NCBI RefSeq assembly: GCF_015708085.1
Contig: NZ_JADNYM010000009.1
Coordinates: forward strand, 62,001-126,000
Direction of reading: 5' to 3'
DNA length: 64,000 nt
Source of the DNA: Arthrobacter terrae
GTDB taxonomy: Bacteria > Actinomycetota > Actinomycetes > Actinomycetales > Micrococcaceae
The notes under the pieces were generated by a model that made no database searches, was not told the DNA's origin, and saw nothing but the letters and a program-made list of their open reading frames with translations. Numbering within the stretch: position 1 is the first letter of the stretch; each line of letters opens with the position of its first letter. Below are positions 1-9,134 of the stretch, one piece after another. A program made the position numbers and the translations under genes.

Positions 1-233
1 GCCTCGACCAGCAGAAGCCACTCCTGTCCGACGTAGGAGACGGTTCCACTGAACCGCACGTAACCGTTCAGAACGACGCTGACCGGCGAATCGACTGCGC
101 CTCGGATCCGGTCAGCCAGCGATATCGCGGACTCCTCCATTCGAACCAGTTCCGCGACGTCTGTTTCCAGTTCCAGCAGCCGCGCGGCCGCCAGCTGATT
201 CTCCAGATCGTGAAAAAGTGAGTCCCATCGCAT
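1..233 (-). CDS. Hypothetical protein, N-terminal part (runs off window)
   Basis: The reading frame on the minus strand is open from an ATG at 233 to the window edge and begins MRWDSLFHDLENQLAA. The first ~45 residues are rich in Leu, Glu and Ala with heptad-like spacing (a likely coiled coil). They are followed by a beta-like stretch ending VSYVGQEWLLLVE. This layout resembles small cytoplasmic proteins often found upstream of the secA-linked LysM gene in Arthrobacter relatives, but I cannot assign a function. No Shine-Dalgarno is present. Instead a TTGACC/TAGGCT promoter sits exactly so that transcription would begin at the start codon. The C-terminus is not in the window. Confidence 0.7.
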   Translation of the reverse strand, partial: MRWDSLFHDLENQLAAARLLELETDVAELVRMEESAISLADRIRGAVDSPVSVVLNGYVRFSGTVSYVGQEWLLLVE

Positions 234-239
234 CCGGCC

Positions 240-268
240 AGCCTACGAGCGGCGGTGGGCGGGGTCAA
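240..268 (-). promoter_or_regulatory. Leaderless promoter of the first minus-strand gene
   Basis: Read on the minus strand, TTGACC (268-263), a 17-base spacer and TAGGCT (245-240) lie six bases before the ATG at 233. The spacing places the transcript start at the start codon itself, a common actinobacterial arrangement. Both boxes are seen directly; the activity is inferred. Confidence 0.6.
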
Positions 269-280
269 CGGCCCCACCAC

Positions 281-289
281 TTATCCACA
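281..289 (+). promoter_or_regulatory. Single DnaA-box-like nonamer
   Basis: TTATCCACA at 281-289 matches the classical DnaA box. It lies alone in the 243-base divergent spacer between the first gene and the LysM gene. A single box is not an origin; it could be a DnaA-controlled promoter element or chance. Confidence 0.35.
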
Positions 290-476
290 CATCAACTCCA
301 GCTCTGGACAAAAACGGTTGAAATGAATCAAAATGAATCTGGAAGTATCAAACACCGTCAAAACAGACCCTCCGATAGATTTCGGCATGAATCGTTTTCG
401 GCTCTGGCGAGGTCTGCTTTTTGTTTATCCGCTTGCTTGTCAGCTTTTTGTCAGGTTGTTGATTAGGGAGGACACA

Positions 477-1304
477 ATGCGCAAACAGTTGCGGGCCGAT
501 GCAGCAATGGCCGGCACAATTCTGCTCCTCGGAGCTGTGCTTGCCTTGACCGGGTCGGCGCTGCTGCAGCGCTGGTTCAGCGGCAGCGGATTCCTGCACC
601 CACCGCGCTTTGAGGAAGCAATCGGCGCCGTCTCGGCGGCAGTCGGATTCGCCGTCGTCATCTGGTGGCTCCTGTCCTTTGTCCTCGCGGTTCTCGCCGG
701 CGTCCTCCAGCGCACCGGCCATCGAGAGGCTGCTGATGCCATGGGGCGTTTGGCTCCGACATTTATGCGCCGGCTCGTTCTGCTTCTCCTCGGCGTTAAT
801 CTTCTCTGCACACCGCTTGCCCACGCTGCCGATGAACCGATAAACCCGCTGTGGCAGCCGTCGGTCTCTACTATCGTGCCGACACCAGCTCCCGCATCGG
901 CGCCGGTTTTCCGCCAGTCGGGCCGTACTTCATCGGAACCCAATCCCCTCGGCGAACCGGTCAGCCCGCTATGGCAGCCGCAGGCACCCATCATCACGCC
1001 GGGTCTGCTCGCCCCCGCTCCCAGCCGTTCGCCGTCGGGTTTCGCCCCGCTACTGGACCAGCAGGGAGCGGCTGCCGGCAGTCAGCCCGGTTCAGCACAG
1101 GTACCGGACGCAGCAGAAGATCACAAAGCGGTGGTCGTGAAGGCCGGCGACACTCTCTGGACTTTGGCAGCACAACAGCTTGGTCCGCTGGCAACCGACG
1201 CCGAGGTGGCCCGTCAATGGCCGGCCTGGTTCAGAATCAACCGCTCGATTATCGGCCCGGACCCGTCATTGATCCTTCCCGGCCAGATCCTGCGTGCCCC
1301 ATGA
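477..1304 (+). CDS. LysM peptidoglycan-binding domain protein
   Basis: A 275-residue membrane-linked protein. The start at 477 is preceded by GGGAGG eight bases upstream, so an earlier in-frame ATG at 333 is rejected. Two N-terminal hydrophobic segments lie near residues 12-32 and 48-76. A third, near 103-120, ends in a signal-peptidase-like AHA. A Pro/Ser-rich linker contains a duplicated NPLWQP/SPLWQP motif. The C-terminal ~60 residues are a LysM domain (VVVKAGDTLWTLAAQQLG ... LILPGQILRAP). This implies a cell-wall-bound protein with a membrane anchor. It is followed 42 bases later by the Rv3235-like gene on the same strand, so the two probably form an operon that converges on secA. Confidence 0.85.
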   Translation: MRKQLRADAAMAGTILLLGAVLALTGSALLQRWFSGSGFLHPPRFEEAIGAVSAAVGFAVVIWWLLSFVLAVLAGVLQRTGHREAADAMGRLAPTFMRRLVLLLLGVNLLCTPLAHAADEPINPLWQPSVSTIVPTPAPASAPVFRQSGRTSSEPNPLGEPVSPLWQPQAPIITPGLLAPAPSRSPSGFAPLLDQQGAAAGSQPGSAQVPDAAEDHKAVVVKAGDTLWTLAAQQLGPLATDAEVARQWPAWFRINRSIIGPDPSLILPGQILRAP

Positions 1305-1346
1305 GTGCCGATTTTCGCAACCGTAATTTCGAGCAAGGAGACAACC

Positions 1347-2147
1347 ATGAACACTCAAGCAGCTCGTGACAGTAGTGCCATAACCCACAGTGCTGCCTTA
1401 ACCGACAGTAGTGCCCTAACCGACAGTACTGCCCTAACCCCCAGTCCGTCCCTACCCCACGGTGGTGCGGCCGCCGGCGGGGCTGCTCCAGCATTGATCT
1501 CTGCCCCTGTGATACGGAGCCGTCCTGCACCAGTACAGGACGACTCCAGCGAGGATATCGCTCCCGTCATCCCGATGCCGCCCCGTCGTCGAAACAACCG
1601 TGTTCCAGCAGGCCCCTTAGCCCGGTCGGGCAACCCCGCAAACCGTGGCGCGCGAAGCTCAGCAGAGGCGCTGATGGCTCCAGTGGAGCTGGTAGGAGAG
1701 GGCAGTGCGCGCGCCGGCACCATCGAAGGATCTGTTACCGGGGCAGAAAAATTCCAGCTCGATCTTGCCAGGGCACAAGCCGGGGAGGCGGCGCTGGTGC
1801 GGTCCATGACCGCTAAGATCGGGCAGGCCGCTGTGGAAGTGCTTGCCGGCAGCCGCCCCGCGCACCAGCTCGCCCGCTGGTTGGATGCGCGCAGTTATGA
1901 GGCGCTGCAGATCCGCGCGGAGCTGACCAGATCGGTGCAGCGGAATCTGGAACACAGCGGCGTGCACAGCAACGTCCACGAATTACACCGCAACCCATCG
2001 GTTCGGTCCTTGCACTGCTGCGCCGTCAGACCCGGCGTTTACGAATCCTCACTCGTTATTGCCGAAAGCCAGCGAATTCGTGCCCTCGCCATGCGCTTGG
2101 AAGAGCGTAACGGTGTCTGGAAAGTTACCGCCCTCGAAATCGGGTAA
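1347..2147 (+). CDS. Rv3235-like (DUF6459-type) protein
   Basis: A 266-residue protein starting at 1347 after AAGGAG. The N-terminal ~35 residues are a low-complexity Ser/Ala/Thr/Leu stretch encoded by five 18-base repeats at 1368-1457. A basic Pro-rich segment follows. The last ~110 residues form the conserved domain found beside actinobacterial secA (LARWLDARSYEAL ... VRSLHCCAVRPGVYESS ... RNGVWKVTALEIG). Its function is not established; the conserved position next to SecA suggests a secretion-linked or envelope role, which is inference. It is convergent with secA, with only 93 bases between the stops. Confidence 0.75.
   Translation: MNTQAARDSSAITHSAALTDSSALTDSTALTPSPSLPHGGAAAGGAAPALISAPVIRSRPAPVQDDSSEDIAPVIPMPPRRRNNRVPAGPLARSGNPANRGARSSAEALMAPVELVGEGSARAGTIEGSVTGAEKFQLDLARAQAGEAALVRSMTAKIGQAAVEVLAGSRPAHQLARWLDARSYEALQIRAELTRSVQRNLEHSGVHSNVHELHRNPSVRSLHCCAVRPGVYESSLVIAESQRIRALAMRLEERNGVWKVTALEIG
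1368..1457 (+). repeat. Five 18-base in-frame tandem repeats
   Basis: Units of the type GACAGTAGTGCCCTAACC occur five times in a row with a few substitutions, each encoding six residues (DSSALT-like). The length is a multiple of three, so copy-number change would keep the frame of the Rv3235-like gene. Confidence 0.85.
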
Positions 2148-2240
2148 CGCGAACATGACTGGTACGCGCGACGCCCCCGGCGGCCACTGTCGACCACCGG
2201 TGGAGGCGTGCTCTTCGCGTGCTGCGCAGCGTTACCGGCG

Positions 2241-5078
2241 TTAGCGGCGTTTCTTCTTCTTGGTCTTCGCCGCAGCAGCCTTCGCCGCACCCGTCTTCTT
2301 CGCCGCGGGCGGCAGACCGGTTCCGCGTGAACTCCGCTCGGTATGTGTCTCTGCTTCGCCGGACACGTCCGGCGCGGTGAATTGCAAAGAGGCCGGCTGT
2401 TCAGGAGCCTGCAGGCCCGGGGCGTTGAACTTCACCGCGGCGTGTTCGTCCGCTGCCGTTGTGGGCGGGCCGTCCTGCCCTCCGCCCTGCGAATCGCCAT
2501 CGGACGCTGCGCCGGCGACGCGCTGAAGAAGCGACGCCGGCTGGTCAGCGACGACGCCAACCCGGGCAGCGGCGGGCTCCTCCACCTGGACCTCCAGGTT
2601 GAACAGCAGCCCTATGCTTTCCTCCCGGATGGCACCCATCATGGCTTGAAACATGGTGAAACCCTCGCGCTGATACTCAACGAGCGGATCGCGCTGCGCC
2701 ATCGCCCGCAGGCCGATGCCTTCCTTCAGGTAATCCATCTCGTAAAGGTGCTCCTGCCATTTACGCCCCACGACCGAGAGCACCACCCGGCGCTCCAGTT
2801 CCCGCATCGTTTCCGAGCCGAGCCTCTCCTCGCGATCCTGATACGCCAGCTTCGCATCCGAGAGCAACTCAGTTTTCAGCAACTCAGGGGTAATGCGATC
2901 TTCACCGCCAGCCTCTTCTTCGAGTTCTTCAGTGCTCACCGAGACCGGGTACAGCGTCTTCAGGCTGCCGAGCAGCCCCTGGAGATCCCAATCCACGCTA
3001 TGACCCTCGGCCGTAACAGCGTCAATGGACTCGGATACGGTGTCTTCCAGGAAGAATTGGACCTTTTCATGCAGATCGTCTCCCTCGAGGATCCGCCGAC
3101 GGTCACCGTAGATGGCTTCACGCTGGCGGTTAAGGACGTCGTCGTATTTGAGCACATTTTTGCGCTGTTCGGCGTTGCGGCCCTCCACCTGGCCCTGTGC
3201 GGAGGCGATCGCCTTGGACACCAACTTGGACTCCAGAGCCACGTCGTCAGGCATCACCGAGCGGGACATCAGACGTTCCGCCGCTCCGGAGTTGAAAAGA
3301 CGCATCAGGTCATCGGTGAGTGAGAGGTAGAACCGGGATTCGCCCGGATCGCCCTGGCGGCCGGAGCGGCCGCGCAACTGGTTGTCGATGCGGCGTGATT
3401 CGTGACGTTCGGTGCCGAGCACGTACAGCCCGCCCGCCTCGACGACGTCGTCATGTTCGGCCGACACCGCATTTTTGGCGTCCTCGAAAGCCTCGGTCCA
3501 CGCTGCCTCGTATTCCTCCGGCGTCTCTTCCGGATCCAGCCCGCGGGCCGCGAGCGCGGCGACGGCGTTGAATTCCGCGTTACCGCCCAGCATGATGTCC
3601 GTACCGCGGCCGGCCATGTTGGTCGCTACCGTGACGGCACCCTTGCGGCCGGCCTGTGCCACAATCGCGGCCTCCCGCGCATGGTTCTTCGCGTTGAGGA
3701 CCTCATGCTTGATGCCGCGCTTGGCTAACTGCTTGGAAAGATATTCACTCTTCTCCACGCTCGTCGTACCGACCAGAACGGGTTGCCCTGACGCATGCCG
3801 CTTCGCGATGTCCTCGACGACGGCGTCAAACTTCACCACTTCGTTTTTGTAGACGAGGTCCGATTGGTCGATCCGCCGCATCGGTTTGTTGGTCGGGATC
3901 GGCACCACGCCGAGGCTGTAGGTCCCCATGAACTCGGCGGCTTCCGTTTCGGCCGTTCCGGTCATGCCGGAAAGTTTCTTGTACAGCCGAAAGTAATTCT
4001 GCAGGGTAACGGTGGCCAGGGTCTGGTTTTCCGCCTTGATTTCCACGCCCTCTTTGGCTTCGATGGCCTGATGCATACCCTCGTTGTAGCGCCGGCCGGC
4101 CAGAATACGGCCGGTGTGCTCGTCGACGATGAGGACCTCGCCATCGAGGATAACGTAATCCTTGTCGCGCTTAAACAGTTCCTTGGCCTTAATGGCGTTG
4201 TTCAGGAACCCGATGAGTGGTGTATTTGCGGATTCGTAGAGATTGCTGACACCGAGGTAGTCCTCGATCTTTTCAATGCCGGGTTCCAGCACGCCTACCG
4301 TGCGCTTTTTCTCATCCACCTCGTAGTCGTCCTCATTGTTCAGACGCAGGACCATCTTGGCGAATTCCCCGTACCAGCGGTTTGCGTCCCCGGACGCCGG
4401 GCCGGAAATAATCAGCGGCGTCCGGGCCTCGTCGATCAGGATGGAGTCCACCTCGTCAACAACGGCGTAGTGGTGCCCGCGCTGGACCAGCTCTTCCGCG
4501 GACCACGCCATATTGTCACGCAGGTAGTCGAACCCGAACTCATTATTCGTGCCGTAGGTGATGTCCGCTTCGTACTGCTGGCGGCGGACGGACGGGTCCT
4601 GGTTGGACAGGATGCACCCGCTCGTCAGCCCCAGGAACCGGTAGACGCGCCCCATCAGATCGGACTGGTACTCCGCCAGGTAGTCATTGACCGTGACCAC
4701 GTGTACACCATTGCCGCCGAGGGCGTTCAAATACGCCGGGGCGGTCGCAACCAACGTCTTACCTTCACCGGTCTTCATCTCGGCGATATTGCCCAGGTGA
4801 AGCGCCGCGCCGCCCATCAGCTGGACGCGGAAGTGCCGCATGCCCAGGGTGCGTGAGGACGCCTCCCGGACCGCCGCGAAGGCCTCCGGCAGCAGATCAT
4901 CGAGCAGCTCGCCGTCGGCGTGGCGCGCCTTGAGCTTGTCCGTTTCCTCGCGGAGTTCGGCGTCGGTGAAGGTCTGGAACGGCTCCTCCAGCCTCTCGAT
5001 GGCATCCGCGTAGACATGAAGACGCTTCAGTGTCTTGCGGTCACCGGTACGGAGGACTCGCTCGAGAAGTGATGGCAC
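2241..5078 (-). CDS. secA: Preprotein translocase ATPase SecA
   Basis: SecA drives post-translational export through SecYEG by ATP hydrolysis. The 945-residue product starts at a GTG at 5078 behind GGGAG; the open frame upstream of it is low-complexity and not SecA-like. Walker A is MKTGEGKT (residues ~101-108) and the DEAD-like motif DEVDSILID is at ~208-216. The second nucleotide-binding domain has the RGTDI and [13 protein letters not shown] motifs. The preprotein-crosslinking, helical-wing and scaffold regions are intact. The C-terminus ends in a Lys/Ala-rich tail (KTKKKKRR) with no Cys-rich zinc motif. This is the housekeeping SecA1-type gene. Neighbours are the Rv3235-like gene (convergent) and a winged-helix gene upstream on the same strand. 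Confidence 0.98.
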   Translation of the reverse strand: MPSLLERVLRTGDRKTLKRLHVYADAIERLEEPFQTFTDAELREETDKLKARHADGELLDDLLPEAFAAVREASSRTLGMRHFRVQLMGGAALHLGNIAEMKTGEGKTLVATAPAYLNALGGNGVHVVTVNDYLAEYQSDLMGRVYRFLGLTSGCILSNQDPSVRRQQYEADITYGTNNEFGFDYLRDNMAWSAEELVQRGHHYAVVDEVDSILIDEARTPLIISGPASGDANRWYGEFAKMVLRLNNEDDYEVDEKKRTVGVLEPGIEKIEDYLGVSNLYESANTPLIGFLNNAIKAKELFKRDKDYVILDGEVLIVDEHTGRILAGRRYNEGMHQAIEAKEGVEIKAENQTLATVTLQNYFRLYKKLSGMTGTAETEAAEFMGTYSLGVVPIPTNKPMRRIDQSDLVYKNEVVKFDAVVEDIAKRHASGQPVLVGTTSVEKSEYLSKQLAKRGIKHEVLNAKNHAREAAIVAQAGRKGAVTVATNMAGRGTDIMLGGNAEFNAVAALAARGLDPEETPEEYEAAWTEAFEDAKNAVSAEHDDVVEAGGLYVLGTERHESRRIDNQLRGRSGRQGDPGESRFYLSLTDDLMRLFNSGAAERLMSRSVMPDDVALESKLVSKAIASAQGQVEGRNAEQRKNVLKYDDVLNRQREAIYGDRRRILEGDDLHEKVQFFLEDTVSESIDAVTAEGHSVDWDLQGLLGSLKTLYPVSVSTEELEEEAGGEDRITPELLKTELLSDAKLAYQDREERLGSETMRELERRVVLSVVGRKWQEHLYEMDYLKEGIGLRAMAQRDPLVEYQREGFTMFQAMMGAIREESIGLLFNLEVQVEEPAAARVGVVADQPASLLQRVAGAASDGDSQGGGQDGPPTTAADEHAAVKFNAPGLQAPEQPASLQFTAPDVSGEAETHTERSSRGTGLPPAAKKTGAAKAAAAKTKKKKRR

Positions 5079-5119
5079 GGATGTTGCTCCCAATCTGTGG
5101 CTGCCTAAAACTGGCCTTT

Positions 5120-6367
5120 TCAGTCTACGTGACCGGATGAACGGAGCGCTTCTTCTGTTCCCCCGCCGCCGGACCGGACAGCTGCTGCGAGTTCGGCCGC
5201 CAGTGTTCCAACCGGTTCGACGACGACGTCGGCAAGCGAGAGCCAACTGGCCATCAGCCGTAATTCAGCGGCAAGCTCGGTGGCCGTTCCGGCGGGTGCA
5301 TGCGCCTCGGCAAAAGCACCGCGGACCAGCAATACGCCATTGTTCCTATCGGCCTTGAGATCCACTCGTGCAACCAATCGCTCGCCGAGGAGGAATGGCA
5401 GCACGTAGTAGCCGTATCGGCGTTTGGCTGCCGGCGTATAAATCTCGATCCGGTAATGGAAGCCAAAGAGCTGATCCAGCCTGCGCCGCTCAAAAACCAG
5501 CGAATCGAAGGGACTTAGCAGCGCCCGCCCCATGGCCTGCCGCGGCAGTACCGCATCCACATGCCTGAAAAGCGCGGCATCCCAGCCACGCACGGTGACG
5601 GGCAGCAGAATTCCACTGTCCGCCAGCTCAGCCACGGCCCGCGCGGCCGGTTTTACCGGGAGCCGAAAATAGTCGGCAAAACACCGGATCGTACCGATTC
5701 CGTGCGCGGCCGCCGCTGCCTGGATGAGCCTGCGCAGCGAAGCGTCCGGATCGAGCTGACTGCCCGACGGCGGCAAAATAGCACCGGTCAGCGTGTACCT
5801 GCGCTCAAACTGAGGCGTGCGCGAAGCCACGCTGAGCGTTCCCTGCTCGAAAAGATCTTCCAGCACACGCTTTGCAGCACTCCAGTTCCAGCCCCAGCCA
5901 TCGGACACCTTTTCCTGCCGGTGGTCAATTGCCTTGGTGATTTCCCGTGCTGTTAGAGCATCCCCATCCGCCAGTAGAGCCAGAATCCGTGTTTCCAGTG
6001 ATCTGCGCAGATCCGGCTCCAGCCCCTGGGCACCGACCCATTGACGCTTTTGCCACTGCCGGAGATCCTCGAAATGTTCGGGACGGATGAAACTCGCCTC
6101 GTGGGCCCAATACTCCATCATGGCCCGAGGTCCGATCCCGGCGAGCCGATCCGGAATTTGCCGGTCATAGCTGCCCAGCCGCGAGAAGAACGGCAAATAA
6201 TGGCTCCGGGAGAGCACATTCACCGAATCGATTTGGACCAGCTGAATCCGGGCAAAGGTCCGGCCCACCGCCCGTGCGCTGACGGGTCCGGCGGGCCGTT
6301 CCTTTGCTAGTCCCTGTGCTCCCAAGGCAATCCGTCGGGCCTGCGCAAGGCTCAGGTCCGCTGCCAT
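5120..6367 (-). CDS. Winged-helix DNA-binding protein, YcaQ/AlkX-type glycosylase family
   Basis: A 415-residue member of the HTH_42 (YcaQ) family; the better-studied members are DNA glycosylases that unhook interstrand crosslinks. The family's signature near the N-terminus is present as [20 protein letters not shown]. The WAHEASFI segment and the C-terminal [13 protein letters not shown] region also fit. The start at 6367 is chosen because GGAGG lies seven bases upstream. It sits 13 bases downstream of the hpf stop codon, so it may be co-transcribed with hpf. Whether this protein has glycosylase activity cannot be read from the sequence. Confidence 0.85.
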   Translation of the reverse strand: MAADLSLAQARRIALGAQGLAKERPAGPVSARAVGRTFARIQLVQIDSVNVLSRSHYLPFFSRLGSYDRQIPDRLAGIGPRAMMEYWAHEASFIRPEHFEDLRQWQKRQWVGAQGLEPDLRRSLETRILALLADGDALTAREITKAIDHRQEKVSDGWGWNWSAAKRVLEDLFEQGTLSVASRTPQFERRYTLTGAILPPSGSQLDPDASLRRLIQAAAAAHGIGTIRCFADYFRLPVKPAARAVAELADSGILLPVTVRGWDAALFRHVDAVLPRQAMGRALLSPFDSLVFERRRLDQLFGFHYRIEIYTPAAKRRYGYYVLPFLLGERLVARVDLKADRNNGVLLVRGAFAEAHAPAGTATELAAELRLMASWLSLADVVVEPVGTLAAELAAAVRSGGGGTEEALRSSGHVD

Positions 6368-6380
6368 CGAACCTCCAGTT

Positions 6381-7103
6381 CTAGGCGATGGATGCTTTAT
6401 CCGGCGAGCGATAGGCAGTGATCTCATCGGCAGGGACCGCGTCCATATCGGCGCAGTCCGCATCCAATGAAATCACACCATATGTCCATCCGCTCCGGCG
6501 ATACACCACCGATGGGGCTCCGGTAGCCGAGTCGACGAAGAGGTAGAAGTCGTGCCCCACCAGCTCCATATTGTCCACGGCGTCATCCAATGAGACGGCG
6601 GCTGCCGGAAAAACCTTACGCCGAATCAGCACTGGTGAATCACCAGCCGGAATGTCATTGTCAATCTCATACGGGGAGCGCTCTTCACGCCCAGCGGCGG
6701 CGTTTTCGTCAGTGGATTGGGCGTAGATCGGTTCGGTTGCGCTGACCGTGGGGAGTGCGGCCGTCGCCTCGTTCACTCCCACCGGCGCGTGCCGGCCGTG
6801 ATGAACCTTCTTCCGGTCTTTTGCGCGTCGGAGTCTTTCCAGAAGCTTGTTGTACGCAACATCGAAAGCCGCGAATTTGTCTCCTGCGGACGCTTCGGCG
6901 CGGATCACGGGGCCGCGGCCCTGGACCGTCAGTTCGACCGTGAGCTGGGCATCTGCCGCGCGCGCATTCGTCTCCTTCGACACCTTGGCATCGATGCGTT
7001 GAACCTTGTCGCCGAGCTGTTCAACTTTGGACATTTTTTCGCCGGCGTATTCGCGGAAACGATCCGAAACCGTGACGTTGCGGCCGGTGATCAAGAACTC
7101 CAT
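6381..7103 (-). CDS. hpf: Ribosome hibernation promoting factor, long form
   Basis: A 240-residue long-type HPF, which dimerises 70S ribosomes into inactive 100S particles in stationary phase or stress. The N-terminal HPF/RaiA domain (residues ~1-100) starts MEFLITGRNVTVSDRFREYA. A charged linker follows, then the C-terminal dimerisation domain (residues ~180-240), with the typical VRRKVF-like segment (LIRRKVFPAAAVSLDDAV) and the hallmark GHDFYLFVDSATG. The start at 7103 follows GGAGG. The 338-base spacer upstream leaves room for regulated promoters. The winged-helix gene follows 13 bases downstream. Confidence 0.96.
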   Translation of the reverse strand: MEFLITGRNVTVSDRFREYAGEKMSKVEQLGDKVQRIDAKVSKETNARAADAQLTVELTVQGRGPVIRAEASAGDKFAAFDVAYNKLLERLRRAKDRKKVHHGRHAPVGVNEATAALPTVSATEPIYAQSTDENAAAGREERSPYEIDNDIPAGDSPVLIRRKVFPAAAVSLDDAVDNMELVGHDFYLFVDSATGAPSVVYRRSGWTYGVISLDADCADMDAVPADEITAYRSPDKASIA

Positions 7104-7308
7104 GGTGCCCTCCAAATGACTTCGGTGACACGACGGTCCGCAATGCCGTTCAGCCATTGCTTGACCGCCGACGGGTGGTCAACCTCTACGAGGTACCCGT
7201 TTACCTACGCTAGTCCACTCATGCCTGATATTCATCTTCCGGCACGCTTTTTTTCGCTGCCGTTGGTCCGCCCGGCCGCGCCTGTCCGCCCTCGCACCGC
7301 TTACCGCG

Positions 7309-7346
7309 ATGCCTTAGGAAGGTGCCTTAGGAAGGTGCCTTAGGAA
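7309..7346. repeat. 13-base tandem repeats in the hpf upstream spacer
   Basis: The 338-base spacer 7104-7441 between hpf and the TIGR03086 gene has no convincing gene. Near its right end GGTGCCTTAGGAA occurs twice in full (7321-7346) after a partial copy (7311-7320). Each unit carries a CCTT...AAGG mini-palindrome. The array lies about 100 bases before the TIGR03086 start and could affect its expression; this is not shown. Confidence 0.75.
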
Positions 7347-7441
7347 GCAGGGAGCCTGCGGCGTCGGTTTAGATTGACAGCGCCTGTGGTGGGGTGCGAT
7401 GGTCGGCGCAGAGGTCATTCGCGGATCCAAGGGAGCAAACC

Positions 7442-8041
7442 ATGTCGCCTTCGCCCGTGGCACAGCTGGCCGGCTCGCTGGCAGACATTTCGGAGCTGGT
7501 GGACGGTATCCGGGACGAGCAATGGGACTTACCCACCCCGTGCACGCAATGGTCCGTCCACGAGCTGGTGAACCATCTCAGCACAGGTAATCAACTGTTT
7601 GCTCATGCCCTTGCCGGCGATTCGCCGTCGACCGCTTCTTTAGCCGCGCTGCTGCCGCCAGGTCGTCCGGCAGCAGCCCATCGGGACTCTGTCGCTGCCC
7701 TGCTCGCAGCCTTTGATTCCCCCGGCGTGCTGGAGAGGGTCGTCGTGGTGCCCTTCGGAGCGGTTCCAGGAGCCGTCGCGCTGCATCTGCGGATCGTTGA
7801 GGCCCTGGTACACGGATGGGATCTCGCTCATGCCGTTGGCCTCCCGCCGCGGTTCGACCAGGAACTTGCTGAGCAGGAATTAGCGTTCACCCGATTAAGG
7901 CTGGCCGATGTTCCACCCGAGCGCAGCCCGTTTGGACCGCAGCGGCCCGTCGCGCGGGACGCTCCGGCGCTGGACCGTCTCGCTGCCTGCCTGGGTCGGG
8001 ATGTCCCGGTCTCCGCAGCAGATGATCGGTACCGGCGTTAG
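7442..8041 (+). CDS. TIGR03086-type DinB/mycothiol-family protein
   Basis: A 199-residue single-domain protein of the maleylpyruvate-isomerase N-terminal (DinB-like) superfamily common in actinobacteria. Recognisable features are the N-terminal WDLPTPCTQWSVHELVNH segment, whose His is a usual metal ligand, and the signature EALVHGWDLAHAVGLPP near residues 120-136. Family members are metal-binding, and some use mycothiol; the substrate of this one is unknown. The start at 7442 is supported by AAGGGAG just upstream. It is transcribed alone toward the convergent ComF gene. Confidence 0.8.
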   Translation: MSPSPVAQLAGSLADISELVDGIRDEQWDLPTPCTQWSVHELVNHLSTGNQLFAHALAGDSPSTASLAALLPPGRPAAAHRDSVAALLAAFDSPGVLERVVVVPFGAVPGAVALHLRIVEALVHGWDLAHAVGLPPRFDQELAEQELAFTRLRLADVPPERSPFGPQRPVARDAPALDRLAACLGRDVPVSAADDRYRR

Positions 8042-8084
8042 GTTCTCAGACGAACGGCTCCGAAACGAAGATCGACGTGCGCTG

Positions 8085-9020
8085 TCAGCTTAGGCCTGTC
8101 CGCGGGGCTGCCGTCGCCGCGGGGATCAAGCCTCCGGCGGCGGCTATGACCACCGCTCCGCATACAATCGCGCCGGCGGCCCGGAGCGCGCGGGCGGCTT
8201 CTGCGAGCGTGGCTCCCGTGGTCAGCACGTCGTCGACGATCACCACCGTGCGCCCGGCCAGCTCCGCACTCCCGCGCACGTACATGGAATTTCGTACATT
8301 TGCGCGCCGGGCCATTCGCCCCAAAGTCTTCTGGCTGCGTTGCCGCCAGGGCAGCCGGGTTTTGAGCCTCAGCGCACGGCAGAGCCTGATACTCGGGGGC
8401 AAGGCTGAATACCGGCGTAAAGCCATCAGCAATCGCCATAGCGGATCGTAGCCACGCTTACGGTAGCCCCTGCCGCTGGTCGGGACCGGAATGAGGAGTA
8501 CTGCCCCGTCCTGCGGCGGCCAGTGCATCCACCGGTGCGGGGGCCAGTGCATCCACCGGTGCGGCGGCCTGCCCAGCGGCGGGTACGGTGAGGAGCCCGC
8601 GGCCAGCCCCAGCGCAGCTGACAGGGATCGACCAAGGGGTCCCGCCAACGATGCGGCCAGATCGGTACGCCCGTGATTTTTGAAGGCCAGCAGCACCAAT
8701 GCCAGCTCATCGCGATAGCTCCCCGCCGCGACCACCGGCAACAGCACAGTGCCGTCCACATCCATCAGCGCCGGAGCGCTCTCTTCGGCGCGGTACGGAC
8801 GCTCAGTGGCGAGCCGCAGCGCCTTGGCACAACCCGCACACAGGGAACAGTCCTCCGCACCGCAGACCACGCACTCGGCCGGCAGTATCAATGCGGTCAT
8901 TTCGCGCCAGGCAGATTCCAGCCACAGCCAGCACCGGACCCACCATTGGCTGGCCCTGCCTCGGTGCAGCCCCGGGAATGCAGCCGGAGACCCGGCGGCA
9001 GGTCCGGTCAGCTTGTTCAT
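8085..9020 (-). CDS. ComF-family phosphoribosyltransferase-like protein
   Basis: A protein of about 311 residues. An N-terminal zinc-finger-like cluster, CVVC...CSLCAGC (residues ~50-64), is followed by the ComF core with SYRDELALVLLAFKNHGR and VPTSGRGYRKRGYDP. The PRPP-binding loop VVIVDDVLTTGAT is at ~259-271. ComF proteins are associated with DNA uptake and nucleotide salvage, but activity in actinobacteria is unproven. An unusual insert repeats HRWMHWPP twice at ~154-169. The start is uncertain: the ATG at 9020 is preferred, while an ATG at 9059 and a TTG at 9080 are also in frame with no clear ribosome site. It lies downstream of lpqB on the same strand. Confidence 0.85.
   Translation of the reverse strand: MNKLTGPAAGSPAAFPGLHRGRASQWWVRCWLWLESAWREMTALILPAECVVCGAEDCSLCAGCAKALRLATERPYRAEESAPALMDVDGTVLLPVVAAGSYRDELALVLLAFKNHGRTDLAASLAGPLGRSLSAALGLAAGSSPYPPLGRPPHRWMHWPPHRWMHWPPQDGAVLLIPVPTSGRGYRKRGYDPLWRLLMALRRYSALPPSIRLCRALRLKTRLPWRQRSQKTLGRMARRANVRNSMYVRGSAELAGRTVVIVDDVLTTGATLAEAARALRAAGAIVCGAVVIAAAGGLIPAATAAPRTGLS
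8521..8568 (-). repeat. Two 24-base tandem repeats inside the ComF gene
   Basis: Positions 8521-8544 and 8545-8568 differ at a single base and encode the duplicated octapeptide HRWMHWPP. The frame is kept, which suggests a recent slippage duplication within the coding sequence. Confidence 0.9.
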
Positions 9021-9134
9021 CCATCCACGCTGGCCGGGTTTGCCGCGGCCAGCAAGCATGCGGGCGCAACGTGCGAACAATCAAGGCCCGGATCGGACCT
9101 GTGCAGGGAACAGTTGTGAGATAGACCGATCCGC

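Noticed and set aside
281-289. Replication origin
   Set aside because: Only one DnaA-box-like nonamer, with no AT-rich unwinding region and no dnaA/dnaN genes nearby.
333-476. N-terminal extension of the LysM gene to the ATG at 333
   Set aside because: A clear GGGAGG precedes the ATG at 477, and the upstream stretch is AT-rich without coding character.
2241-2330. SecA C-terminus as truncated
   Set aside because: The zinc motif is absent, but the Lys-rich tail ends in a clean stop and many SecA proteins lack the zinc domain, so this is not evidence of a defect.
2343-4856. Long plus-strand open frames (326 and 353 codons) opposite secA
   Set aside because: They are antisense to the intact secA motifs, lack ribosome sites and have no protein-family features; high GC content creates such open frames.
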